6,613 nucleotides of DNA, from positions 1 to 6,613 of the forward strand of contig JAFGTA010000032.1 of NCBI GenBank assembly GCA_016934355.1, in the 5' to 3' direction. Below the pieces are notes generated by a model, which saw only the letters and a program-made list of their open reading frames with translations, did not search any database and was not told the origin of the DNA. Source of the DNA: Candidatus Bathyarchaeota archaeon. GTDB taxonomy: Archaea > Thermoproteota > Bathyarchaeia > TCS64. Shown one piece after another: positions 1-4,954 of the stretch (the stretch's first letter is position 1; each line of letters opens with the position of its first letter). The position numbers were made by a program, and so were the translations under genes.

Positions 1-1184
1 ACCATGATGGTGGGGGGCTTTACCGCCAGGTTGGGCTCCAGTATCACCTGCAGTGCCTCCCGGTCCTTGCTGGGCCGAGCCAGCGCGTCCGCGTACGCCA
101 TGCCTACGGGTCCGTCCACGGTGCCTATGAGGAGGTCGATGTGGGCGACCTCGTTGCTGTCGGGGTCCACCAGCGCCTCTCCTGTCCTTAGGCAGAACTG
201 CTCGATGAGTTTCGGCGTGACGTCCACCGCGGCGAACCTCTCGGTCACCGGCTTCTCGGGCAACTTGAAGGTGATATCCTTCTTCTTGATCAGCTCCAGC
301 TTCTCCAGCTCCACCCTGAACTCCTCGCGCAGCTCCCAGCTCACCACGTCCCCCAGCACGATGGGACGCCTCGTGGTGCCCACCTTCTGCCCCATGTAGT
401 TGAGGCAGACCTTGGGGCCGAGGGCTCCCGTGGCGACGATGTGTCTGGTGAACTTCTGCAGCCTGCGCTGTACCTTACGCGCCTCGTCCAGCTTCCCGGC
501 CTTGAACTTCCCGTATAGGTCGAGCCAGTAGGGGGCGACGACGTTGGCGGAGGCGAGAATCATGCCTTTGCACCCGGCTGCGAGGGCGGCAAGGACCACC
601 TCGTCCCAGCCGACGACGACGTCTATCTTGTCGCCGACCTTCTCAAGCACCGACATGAGGTACTTGAGGTCGCCGCTGCTGTCCTTCATGGCGCGGATGG
701 TGCTGCACTCGTCCACGAGGTCCTCGACCACCGGCCACGGGATGTACTGGTTGGTGGCGACGGGGATGTTGTAGAGCACCATGGGTATGTCCACGGCGCC
801 CGCTATGGTGACGTAGTGGTCGTAGATGCCCTTGCCGCCCTTGGGCTTCATGTAGTAGGGGTTGACTATGATGGCGGCGTCGGCGCCCACATCAAGGGCG
901 TGCTTGGTGGCGTCGATGACCAGCTTGGTCGCCGTGTCTCCTGTGCCGGCGATTACGGGTATCCTGCCGTTCACCTGGTCGACGCAGACCTCGATGACCT
1001 TCGCCCTCTCAGCCTGTGTCATGAGGCTGAACTCGCCTGTGGTGCCGCAGGGCACTATGCCCGTGATGCCCTGCCCTATGAGCCAGTCGACGAGGCTGCG
1101 GAAAGCGGGCTCGTCGAACTCCTCTTTTTTGTCGAAGGGCGTGACCACCGCTGGTAGCACGCCCTCAAGCTTGAAACCTGACAT
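1..1184 (-). CDS. Class I pyruvate aldolase (DapA/KDG-aldolase family) fused to formaldehyde-activating enzyme (Fae) domain; partial, C-terminus beyond left edge
   Basis: An uninterrupted frame of 394 codons runs from ATG 1184 off the left edge; I checked every codon and found no stop. Residues 1-300 are a full-length DapA-type TIM barrel: pyruvate-binding GTTGE (47-51), NPYY (108-111), catalytic Tyr138 in YNIP, and Schiff-base Lys167 in KDSSGD. The Arg that binds aspartate semialdehyde in true dihydrodipicolinate synthase (YNVPxRT) is Ala143 here, so a sugar-acid or hydroxy-oxoacid aldolase is more likely than lysine synthesis. After a linker (about 303-328), residues 329-394 match the Fae start: GEALV (335-339), NEVAHIDLLIG (344-354) with the conserved active-site His348, then EPNLAVKPPT (383-392). 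Fae joins formaldehyde to tetrahydromethanopterin. Roughly 100 Fae residues should lie outside the window. The segment around 371-378 departs from the usual Fae pattern, so it may be a Fae-like paralogue. The fusion suggests the aldolase releases or uses formaldehyde (inference). Confidence 0.92.
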   Translation of the reverse strand, partial: MSGFKLEGVLPAVVTPFDKKEEFDEPAFRSLVDWLIGQGITGIVPCGTTGEFSLMTQAERAKVIEVCVDQVNGRIPVIAGTGDTATKLVIDATKHALDVGADAAIIVNPYYMKPKGGKGIYDHYVTIAGAVDIPMVLYNIPVATNQYIPWPVVEDLVDECSTIRAMKDSSGDLKYLMSVLEKVGDKIDVVVGWDEVVLAALAAGCKGMILASANVVAPYWLDLYGKFKAGKLDEARKVQRRLQKFTRHIVATGALGPKVCLNYMGQKVGTTRRPIVLGDVVSWELREEFRVELEKLELIKKKDITFKLPEKPVTERFAAVDVTPKLIEQFCLRTGEALVDPDSNEVAHIDLLIGTVDGPVGMAYADALARPSKDREALQVILEPNLAVKPPTIM

Positions 1185-1195
1185 CTCAGACTGAG
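1185..1195. repeat. Short palindrome at the aldolase-Fae start
   Basis: CTCAG-A-CTGAG is a perfect 5-1-5 inverted repeat directly against the ATG, at the predicted transcription start. It lies where a bound repressor would block initiation. It is short enough to be chance, so the operator role is only a suggestion. Confidence 0.3.
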
Positions 1196-1208
1196 TAACG
1201 TTTTCATT

Positions 1209-1216
1209 ACTATAAG
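1209..1216 (-). promoter_or_regulatory. TATA-like element for the aldolase-Fae gene
   Basis: Read on the minus strand this is CTTATAGT, centred about 28 bases before the ATG at 1184. In archaea transcription starts about 25-28 bases after the TATA box, so the mRNA should begin at or next to the ATG, that is, leaderless. No ribosome-binding site precedes the ATG, which agrees. Confidence 0.55.
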
Positions 1217-1235
1217 ACTACCGTCAGGCTTCATC

Positions 1236-1246
1236 CGAATAATTCG
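1236..1246. repeat. Short palindrome in the middle of the divergent promoter region
   Basis: CGAAT-A-ATTCG is a perfect 5-1-5 inverted repeat with the same layout as the palindrome at 1185-1195 but a different sequence. It lies between the two outward-facing TATA-like elements, about 20 bases from each, a position suited to a regulator controlling both arms. No binding protein can be named. Confidence 0.32.
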
Positions 1247-1266
1247 ACGCGGGTGGGCTCGGCATG

Positions 1267-1275
1267 TGTTAAATT
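1267..1275 (+). promoter_or_regulatory. Weak TATA-like element for the LarA-UxaA operon
   Basis: The AT-rich stretch TTAAAT (1269-1274) is the best TATA candidate before the operon. It would place the transcription start near 1298, about 10 bases before the TTG at 1308. It is weaker than the element serving the opposite gene. Confidence 0.35.
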
Positions 1276-1307
1276 GAGGCGTGACGTAAGTGTTGTGTTG
1301 ATGAAAT

Positions 1308-2558
1308 TTGATTGAGGTTGACATTCCTCACCACAGCTGGTATGAAGACGACCGCCTGACCCTCACGTTCCCGGACGGCTGGAAGGTGCACAGGTGCAGC
1401 GTCGCCTCCGAGGGCGCCAAGGCGCTGTCCCCGCAGCAGATCAAGGAGGCAATACACAGCCCCATAGGCCAGAAGCCGCTGACCAGGCTCGCGGAGAACG
1501 CCGAGGAGGCTGTAATCATCTTCGACGACATGACGAGGCCCACCAAGACGTATCAGTACGCGCCGGTCATACTGGAGACCCTCCGCAAGGCGGGGCTCCC
1601 CGAGGAGAACATCAGGTTCATCATCGCCCCAGGAACCCACGGCACCTATGGCCGCAGGGACTTCGTGAAGAAGCTGGGCGACAAGATAGTCTCGGAGTAC
1701 CAGGTCTACAACCACAACCCCTATGAGATGCTGGACTACCTGGGTGACACCAAGTATGGTTGCCCGGTCTGGGTGAACAGCGAGGTGATGGACTGCGACC
1801 TCAAGATCGGCGTGGGCACCGTACTGTTCCACAGGCTCGCGGGGCTCAGCGGCGGCGGCAAGCTCATCAGCCCGGGCGTCGCGGGCGTCGAGACCATCAG
1901 GTTCAACCACGGCGAGGTGGGCGGCTTCGGCCCGGGGCGTACCCCCCACAAGTCAACGGGCTACCTGAAGAACGACATGAACAAGTTGAGGCTGGACGCC
2001 GAAGCGGCGGCGAGGATGGCTGGGCTCGACTTCAAGATAGATACGGTGCTGAACCTGAGCAGGGACCCAATCGAGCTGTACGCTGGTGACTTCGTGGAGA
2101 CACAGAGGAAGGCCGCGGCGGGGGCCAAGAGGTGGCACAAGACCGAGAGCGTCGAGTCTGACATCGTGGTTGTGGGCAGCTACATGAGAGAAAACGAGCC
2201 GTACCTCGGGATGTGGCCCGCCCTGAACAGCGTCAGGGAGGGAGGCACCATCGTGCTGGTCAACGACTGCCCCGACGGCGACATAAACCACTGGCTATTC
2301 AACCGCCACGGCAAGAACGTGGGGGCGAGCCTGTGGAACCCGGTGGTTCGCCCGGTGCCTAAGAAGTGCAGGCTCATCATCTACGGGGATTACCCGCTGC
2401 AGAGCTTCCTCATGAGGTATGAGCCGGAAACGGTGAAGTGGATAAGGCGGTGGGGCGAGGTGGTGGAGGAGCTCAGGAACTACCATAACCCGGGTTCGAG
2501 AGTAGCCGTTATACCTGACGGGACGTCATGCATACCCAGCAAGGCTTTGGAGGCTTAA
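1308..2558 (+). CDS. LarA-family nickel-pincer 2-hydroxyacid racemase/epimerase
   Basis: This 416-residue protein is close in length to Lactobacillus plantarum lactate racemase LarA (about 424). LarA-family enzymes move a hydride at C2 of 2-hydroxy acids using a nickel-pincer nucleotide cofactor. The residues known from LarA appear at nearly the same numbers: DDMTRP (73-78) with Arg77; His111 in APGTHG; catalytic His175 in FHR; Lys185 in SGGGK, the lysine that carries the cofactor; and nickel ligand His201 in FNHG. The pocket therefore looks complete. Substrates in the family vary widely and cannot be read from this; the dehydratase genes that follow suggest a sugar acid rather than lactate. 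Cofactor synthesis needs LarB, LarC and LarE, none of which is here. The start is TTG at 1308, the first start codon after an in-frame stop at 1302-1304; no in-frame ATG or GTG precedes the conserved N-terminus. It ends 2 bases before the next gene's ATG. Confidence 0.9.
   Translation: MIEVDIPHHSWYEDDRLTLTFPDGWKVHRCSVASEGAKALSPQQIKEAIHSPIGQKPLTRLAENAEEAVIIFDDMTRPTKTYQYAPVILETLRKAGLPEENIRFIIAPGTHGTYGRRDFVKKLGDKIVSEYQVYNHNPYEMLDYLGDTKYGCPVWVNSEVMDCDLKIGVGTVLFHRLAGLSGGGKLISPGVAGVETIRFNHGEVGGFGPGRTPHKSTGYLKNDMNKLRLDAEAAARMAGLDFKIDTVLNLSRDPIELYAGDFVETQRKAAAGAKRWHKTESVESDIVVVGSYMRENEPYLGMWPALNSVREGGTIVLVNDCPDGDINHWLFNRHGKNVGASLWNPVVRPVPKKCRLIIYGDYPLQSFLMRYEPETVKWIRRWGEVVEELRNYHNPGSRVAVIPDGTSCIPSKALEA
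2549..2553 (+). promoter_or_regulatory. Ribosome-binding site that fixes the SAF-subunit start
   Basis: GGAGG lies inside the last codons of the LarA-family gene, 7 bases before ATG 2561. It favours that ATG over the in-frame ATG at 2528, which would overlap the upstream gene by 31 bases. Confidence 0.75.
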
Positions 2559-2560
2559 AG

Positions 2561-2866
2561 ATGAAGAAGGCGATTCAGCTGGACGAGAAGGACAACGTGG
2601 CGACCGTCACCGACGACGTGTCCAAGGGCGAGCAGGTCGAGGTGCTGAGCCCCATGGGTGAGGTCATCCTAGACGCGAAGCCGGTGGAGCCCATAGAGTT
2701 CGGGCACAAGCTCGCGCTGCGAAAGTTCACGAAAGGCGAGCAGGTAGTCAAGTACGGCGAAGTCATCGGGGTGGCGTCCCGGCCCATCGAGGTGGGCGAG
2801 TGGGTGCACACCCACAACGCGGAGTCGGGGCGGCTCCCCACCAGCAAGCTGGAGGCACAGGCATGA
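2561..2866 (+). CDS. Small (SAF-domain) subunit of a UxaA-family sugar-acid dehydratase
   Basis: This 101-residue protein corresponds to the N-terminal SAF domain of altronate/galactarate dehydratases, which in many organisms is fused to the catalytic part. Matching family features are GHKLALRKF (48-56), KGEQVVKYGEVIG (58-70), and the C-terminal VGEWVHTHNAESG (78-90) with paired His83 and His85. Acting with the large subunit next door, it should help remove water from a 2,3-dihydroxy acid to give a 2-oxo-3-deoxy acid. ATG 2561 was chosen because of the GGAGG 7 bases upstream and because the upstream in-frame ATG would add 11 non-family residues. It starts 2 bases after the LarA-family stop and overlaps the next start by 4 bases (ATGA). 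SuyA, the small subunit of (R)-sulfolactate sulfo-lyase, has the same layout, so that is the main alternative. Confidence 0.9.
   Translation: MKKAIQLDEKDNVATVTDDVSKGEQVEVLSPMGEVILDAKPVEPIEFGHKLALRKFTKGEQVVKYGEVIGVASRPIEVGEWVHTHNAESGRLPTSKLEAQA
2851..2855 (+). promoter_or_regulatory. Ribosome-binding site that fixes the large-subunit start
   Basis: GGAGG sits 7 bases before ATG 2863, the same spacing as for the preceding gene. With the ATGA stop/start overlap it supports ATG 2863 over the in-frame ATG at 2800 and suggests coupled translation of the two subunits. Confidence 0.75.
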
Positions 2867-4038
2867 CAGAGTTCTACGGTTACCAGCGGGAAGACGGCGA
2901 AATAGGCGTAAGGAACCACCTACTGGTCATCGCGCCAATCGACTGCAGCTACGAGCCCGCGAAGCAGGTGGCCGCCCAAGTCGAGGGCGCAGTGGCGGTG
3001 ACCCAGTACCACGGCTGCAGGGCCGATGAGATGCTTGTGAACGCCCTCGTGGGCACGGGTAGGAACCCCAACGTCGCTGGGATACTGCTGTTCGGCCTCG
3101 GCTGCGAGGTGCTAACCAACGACATCCTCATGGAGGGGATCAAGGACACGGGTAAGCCCATCGAGAGCATCGTAATCCAGGAGGACGGCGGCACCATAAA
3201 GTCCATGGAGAAGGGCGTCAGGGCCCTTCAGAGGATGGCCCAGTACGTGGGCGAGCTCAGAAAGGAGCCTTTCCCCCTCAGCGAGCTGACCCTCGCCGTG
3301 GAGTGCGGGGGCAGCGACGCCACCAGCGGCCTCGCCGCCAACCCGGCGGTGGGCGTTGCAGCGGACAGGCTCATCGAGGAGGGGGGCACGGTGATCTTCA
3401 GCGAGCCCCAGGAGATGATAGGCACCCAGCACATGTTGGCGAGGCGCGCCGTCAGCGAGAATGTGGCTAACGACATCTACGAGATGATAGAGAAGCAGGA
3501 GAAGAGGCTCAGCGCCATGGGGGTGGACAGCAGGTACATGAGCAAGGGAAACGTGGACGGCGGGCTCACCACAATCGAGGAGAAGAGCCTCGGCGCAATC
3601 CGTAAGGGCGGCACCAAGCCCATCCAGGGGGTGCTCTGGAACACGTGGGACAGCTTCGACCTCCCGGACGAGCCGGGCCTCTACCTTCAGGACGGCACCG
3701 GCTGGGACGTGCCCAGCGTCACCCACATGGTGGCGGCCGGCGCCCAGGTGGTCTGCTTCACAAGCGGCCGCGGAAGCACCACGGGCCACGCGGTGGCGCC
3801 CGTCATCAAGATAACGGGGAACCCCAAGACCTACGGTAACCTGGGCGACAACATCGACATCAACGCTGGCACCATTCTGGACGGCAGCGAAAGCCTGAAC
3901 AGCGTGGGGCGCCGCATCTTCGACGAGGTGATCTCGGTGGCCAGCGGCAAGAAGACCAAGGCTGAGGCGTTGGGCTTCAAGGACTACGTGGTGTTCGGCA
4001 GGGACAGGGCTTCCGAGAGGCTGCTGGGTCACTGCTGA
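2863..4038 (+). CDS. Large catalytic subunit of a UxaA-family (altronate/galactarate-type) sugar-acid dehydratase
   Basis: This 391-residue protein matches the catalytic region of altronate/galactarate dehydratases, which use a metal (usually iron) to remove water from sugar acids. Family signatures appear in order: GEIGVRN (12-18), YHGC (49-52), GLGCE (78-82), CGGSDATSGLAANPA (148-162), GGLTTIEEKSLG (about 230-241), FTSGRGSTTGH (299-309), then PVIKITGNP and DINAG. Cys52, Cys81 and Cys148 are the conserved cysteines visible. It is separate from its SAF partner, as in two-subunit members of the family (UxaA pairs, SuyAB). The exact substrate cannot be read from sequence; altronate, galactarate, shorter aldonates and sulfolactate are all used within the family. 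The LarA-like epimerase in the same operon and the divergent pyruvate aldolase favour a sugar acid broken down through a 2-oxo-3-deoxy acid (inference). It starts at ATG 2863 within the upstream stop. Confidence 0.92.
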   Translation: MTEFYGYQREDGEIGVRNHLLVIAPIDCSYEPAKQVAAQVEGAVAVTQYHGCRADEMLVNALVGTGRNPNVAGILLFGLGCEVLTNDILMEGIKDTGKPIESIVIQEDGGTIKSMEKGVRALQRMAQYVGELRKEPFPLSELTLAVECGGSDATSGLAANPAVGVAADRLIEEGGTVIFSEPQEMIGTQHMLARRAVSENVANDIYEMIEKQEKRLSAMGVDSRYMSKGNVDGGLTTIEEKSLGAIRKGGTKPIQGVLWNTWDSFDLPDEPGLYLQDGTGWDVPSVTHMVAAGAQVVCFTSGRGSTTGHAVAPVIKITGNPKTYGNLGDNIDINAGTILDGSESLNSVGRRIFDEVISVASGKKTKAEALGFKDYVVFGRDRASERLLGHC

Positions 4039-4050
4039 GCCCCCGTATTA

Positions 4051-4059
4051 CTTATATAC
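4051..4059 (+). promoter_or_regulatory. TATA box for the ribbon-helix-helix gene
   Basis: TTATATAC (4052-4059) is a strong archaeal TATA match, 13 bases after the dehydratase stop. Its centre is about 28 bases from GTG 4083 and 34 from ATG 4089, so the gene has its own promoter and a leaderless or nearly leaderless mRNA. Confidence 0.65.
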
Positions 4060-4082
4060 TACCTATTTCCTACCAACTATGA

Positions 4083-4385
4083 GTGTCCATGGTTCAGAAG
4101 ATATCCATATCCATCTCCGAGGAGCTCGACAGGACGCTGAGCAACCTGGCAAAGGAGAACCGGATATCCAAGAGCAGGCTCATAGAGAACTACCTCAGGG
4201 AGAACCCCAAGGTCATCACAGAGCTCATCACCAGAGGAGACACCTGCTCGCTGTGCCACACAAAGATCGGCAAGGACGAGGTCAAGGTCAACACGCCGAG
4301 GTACGGCGTGCTGTGCCTGAGCTGCTGGACTGAGAAACAGGGAGAACTATTCGAAGAACATCCATTACACGTGGACAGGGGCTAA
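4083..4385 (+). CDS. Small ribbon-helix-helix protein with C-terminal zinc-binding CxxC pair
   Basis: This protein of about 98-100 residues has two parts. Counting from ATG 4089, the first 40 residues read as a ribbon-helix-helix (CopG/Arc-like) DNA-binding domain: strand KISISIS (4-10), helix EELDRTLSNLAKEN (11-24), turn RISKS (25-29), then a second helix. The rest carries CSLC (53-56) and CLSC (76-79), two CxxC knuckles 19 residues apart that should hold one zinc ion. It is probably a dimeric transcription regulator; the target is unknown. GTG 4083 fits the TATA spacing for a leaderless mRNA, and ATG 4089 is equally possible. It follows the dehydratase by 44 bases and could regulate that operon, but has its own promoter. 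Its stop overlaps the stop of the converging acetyltransferase by 3 bases (4382-4385 shared region). Confidence 0.8.
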   Translation: MSMVQKISISISEELDRTLSNLAKENRISKSRLIENYLRENPKVITELITRGDTCSLCHTKIGKDEVKVNTPRYGVLCLSCWTEKQGELFEEHPLHVDRG

Positions 4386-4750
4386 CTCGGCACCCTGAAT
4401 ATGAGGGTCTTGCAGCCCTCTCCCCAGTGGGGGTCGTCGTAGGATAGAACCTCCTCCCAGCCGAGGGCAGCGAAGAACGGCGCCACATCGCCGACGGCCT
4501 CGCAGCACATTATCACTATTCCTCTTTCGCGGCAGGTCAGTAGGATGAACTCCATCAGCTTGGCGCCGTAGCCCTTCCCGGTGTGCCCTTCCGCGACGCC
4601 GACGCGGCTCAGGTACAGCGTGTCGTGGACGTTGGTGAAGCTGCGGACGTGGAAGCTCACGAGGCCCAGGACTTCCTCGTCGTCTGTTAGCACGTAGGTC
4701 TCGTACCCTTTCTCCCTGTCGCGGCGCAGGTAGTGATGGAGTGTGATCAT
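4382..4750 (-). CDS. GNAT-family N-acetyltransferase, N-terminus uncertain
   Basis: From ATG 4750 this is 122 residues with a GNAT fold: YETYVLTDDEEVLGLVSF (16-33), then motif A, SRVGVAEGHTGKGYGAKLM (about 48-66), whose xGxGxG-type loop binds the acetyl-CoA pyrophosphate. The CCEAVGDVAPFFAALGWEE stretch is the usual C-terminal part (motif B). It transfers an acetyl group from acetyl-CoA to an unidentified amine. In this subgroup, which includes TacT-like proteins, an RRLxxxDDR...FxxG...FD segment comes before the LxxYLRR helix. Here that segment is in frame upstream of ATG 4750 (4751-4837) but has no ATG, GTG or TTG to start it. So the ATG-4750 product may lack its first strand, or the real start may be unusual. 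The gene converges with the ribbon-helix-helix gene. No toxin-antitoxin partner is evident; a link to that DNA-binding protein is unlikely because they are transcribed toward each other. Confidence 0.8.
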   Translation of the reverse strand: MITLHHYLRRDREKGYETYVLTDDEEVLGLVSFHVRSFTNVHDTLYLSRVGVAEGHTGKGYGAKLMEFILLTCRERGIVIMCCEAVGDVAPFFAALGWEEVLSYDDPHWGEGCKTLIFRVPS

Positions 4751-4837
4751 TTTCCCGTCGATGTCCGTGTCGAAGGATGCGACGCCTGTGCGGAACTCCT
4801 TTCCGCGGTCGTCTTCACGGAGTCTCCTTGTTTCTAT
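4751..4837 (-). other. In-frame N-terminal extension of the acetyltransferase without a normal start codon
   Basis: Twenty-nine codons upstream of ATG 4750, in the same frame, read IETRRLREDDRGKEF then RTGVASFDTDIDGK. This resembles the N-terminal region of many archaeal and bacterial GNAT proteins (RRLxxxDDR, FxxG, FD). The frame stays open to a stop at 4934-4936, yet contains no in-frame ATG, GTG or TTG above 4750. The likely former or unusual start is ATA 4837. Possible readings: non-standard initiation, a start-codon mutation, or a sequence error. Confidence 0.5.
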
Positions 4838-4881
4838 GAGGCTTCGCCCCTGTCTCCCACGTCTGAGATGAGCCGTGCCGT

Positions 4882-4891
4882 GATAATAAAC
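4882..4891 (-). promoter_or_regulatory. Possible TATA-like element for the acetyltransferase
   Basis: Read on the minus strand this is GTTTATTATC. It would place a transcription start near 4860, about 23 bases before ATA 4837 but 110 bases before ATG 4750. That spacing favours a longer acetyltransferase product. It is the only AT-rich TATA-like site found in the 204-base gap on this strand. Confidence 0.35.
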
Positions 4892-4921
4892 AGGATGATC
4901 CTTACAGTCTTCTCTGTAAAC

Positions 4922-4929
4922 GGTTAAAC
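4922..4929 (+). promoter_or_regulatory. TATA-like element for the hexuloisomerase gene
   Basis: GGTTAAAC is centred about 29 bases before ATG 4955, the distance expected for a leaderless archaeal mRNA. It resembles the TTAAAT element proposed for the LarA-UxaA operon. Confidence 0.45.
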
Positions 4930-4950
4930 GTCTCTAAAACTAGTAGAGAC
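4930..4950. promoter_or_regulatory. Inverted repeat between TATA element and start of the hexuloisomerase gene
   Basis: GTCTCT (4930-4935) and AGAGAC (4945-4950) are perfect 6-base arms around a 9-base centre. The repeat fills the space between the TATA-like element and the ATG at 4955. A protein bound here would block RNA polymerase, so it is a reasonable operator candidate. If transcribed it could instead form a hairpin, but the predicted leaderless start makes that less likely. Confidence 0.42.
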
Positions 4951-4954
4951 TGCC

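Noticed and set aside
1..1184. Two separate adjacent genes (aldolase, then Fae) rather than a fusion
   Set aside because: Codon-by-codon reading from 1184 to 3 finds no stop, and no ribosome-binding site or convincing internal start appears at the domain junction (about residues 300-330).
1301..1315. Four-codon ORF (MKFD, stop) overlapping the TTG start of the LarA-family gene
   Set aside because: Too short to judge; it could be a leader affecting initiation, but nothing beyond its position supports that.
1269..1949. 226-codon open frame on the minus strand opposite the LarA-family gene
   Set aside because: The plus strand carries the complete LarA active site; the minus reading has no recognisable domain and crosses the divergent promoter region.
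3112..4032. 306-codon open frame on the minus strand opposite the dehydratase large subunit
   Set aside because: It mirrors a strongly recognised gene, is rich in Ala/Leu/Val/His as expected for a shadow of GC-rich codons, and shows no family motif.
2561..4038. (R)-sulfolactate sulfo-lyase (SuyAB) as the identity of the two-subunit enzyme
   Set aside because: Kept as an alternative only. The size split fits SuyAB, but the linked pyruvate aldolase would have no role, since that lyase already yields pyruvate.
4039..4082. Transcription terminator after the dehydratase operon
   Set aside because: No hairpin and no long T tract; the AT-rich bases are better explained as the TATA box of the next gene.
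4079..4333. Overlapping frame starting at ATG 4079
   Set aside because: The alternative frame at 4083-4385 has a clear ribbon-helix-helix domain and CxxC pairs; this frame gives low-complexity Arg/Gln/His-rich sequence.
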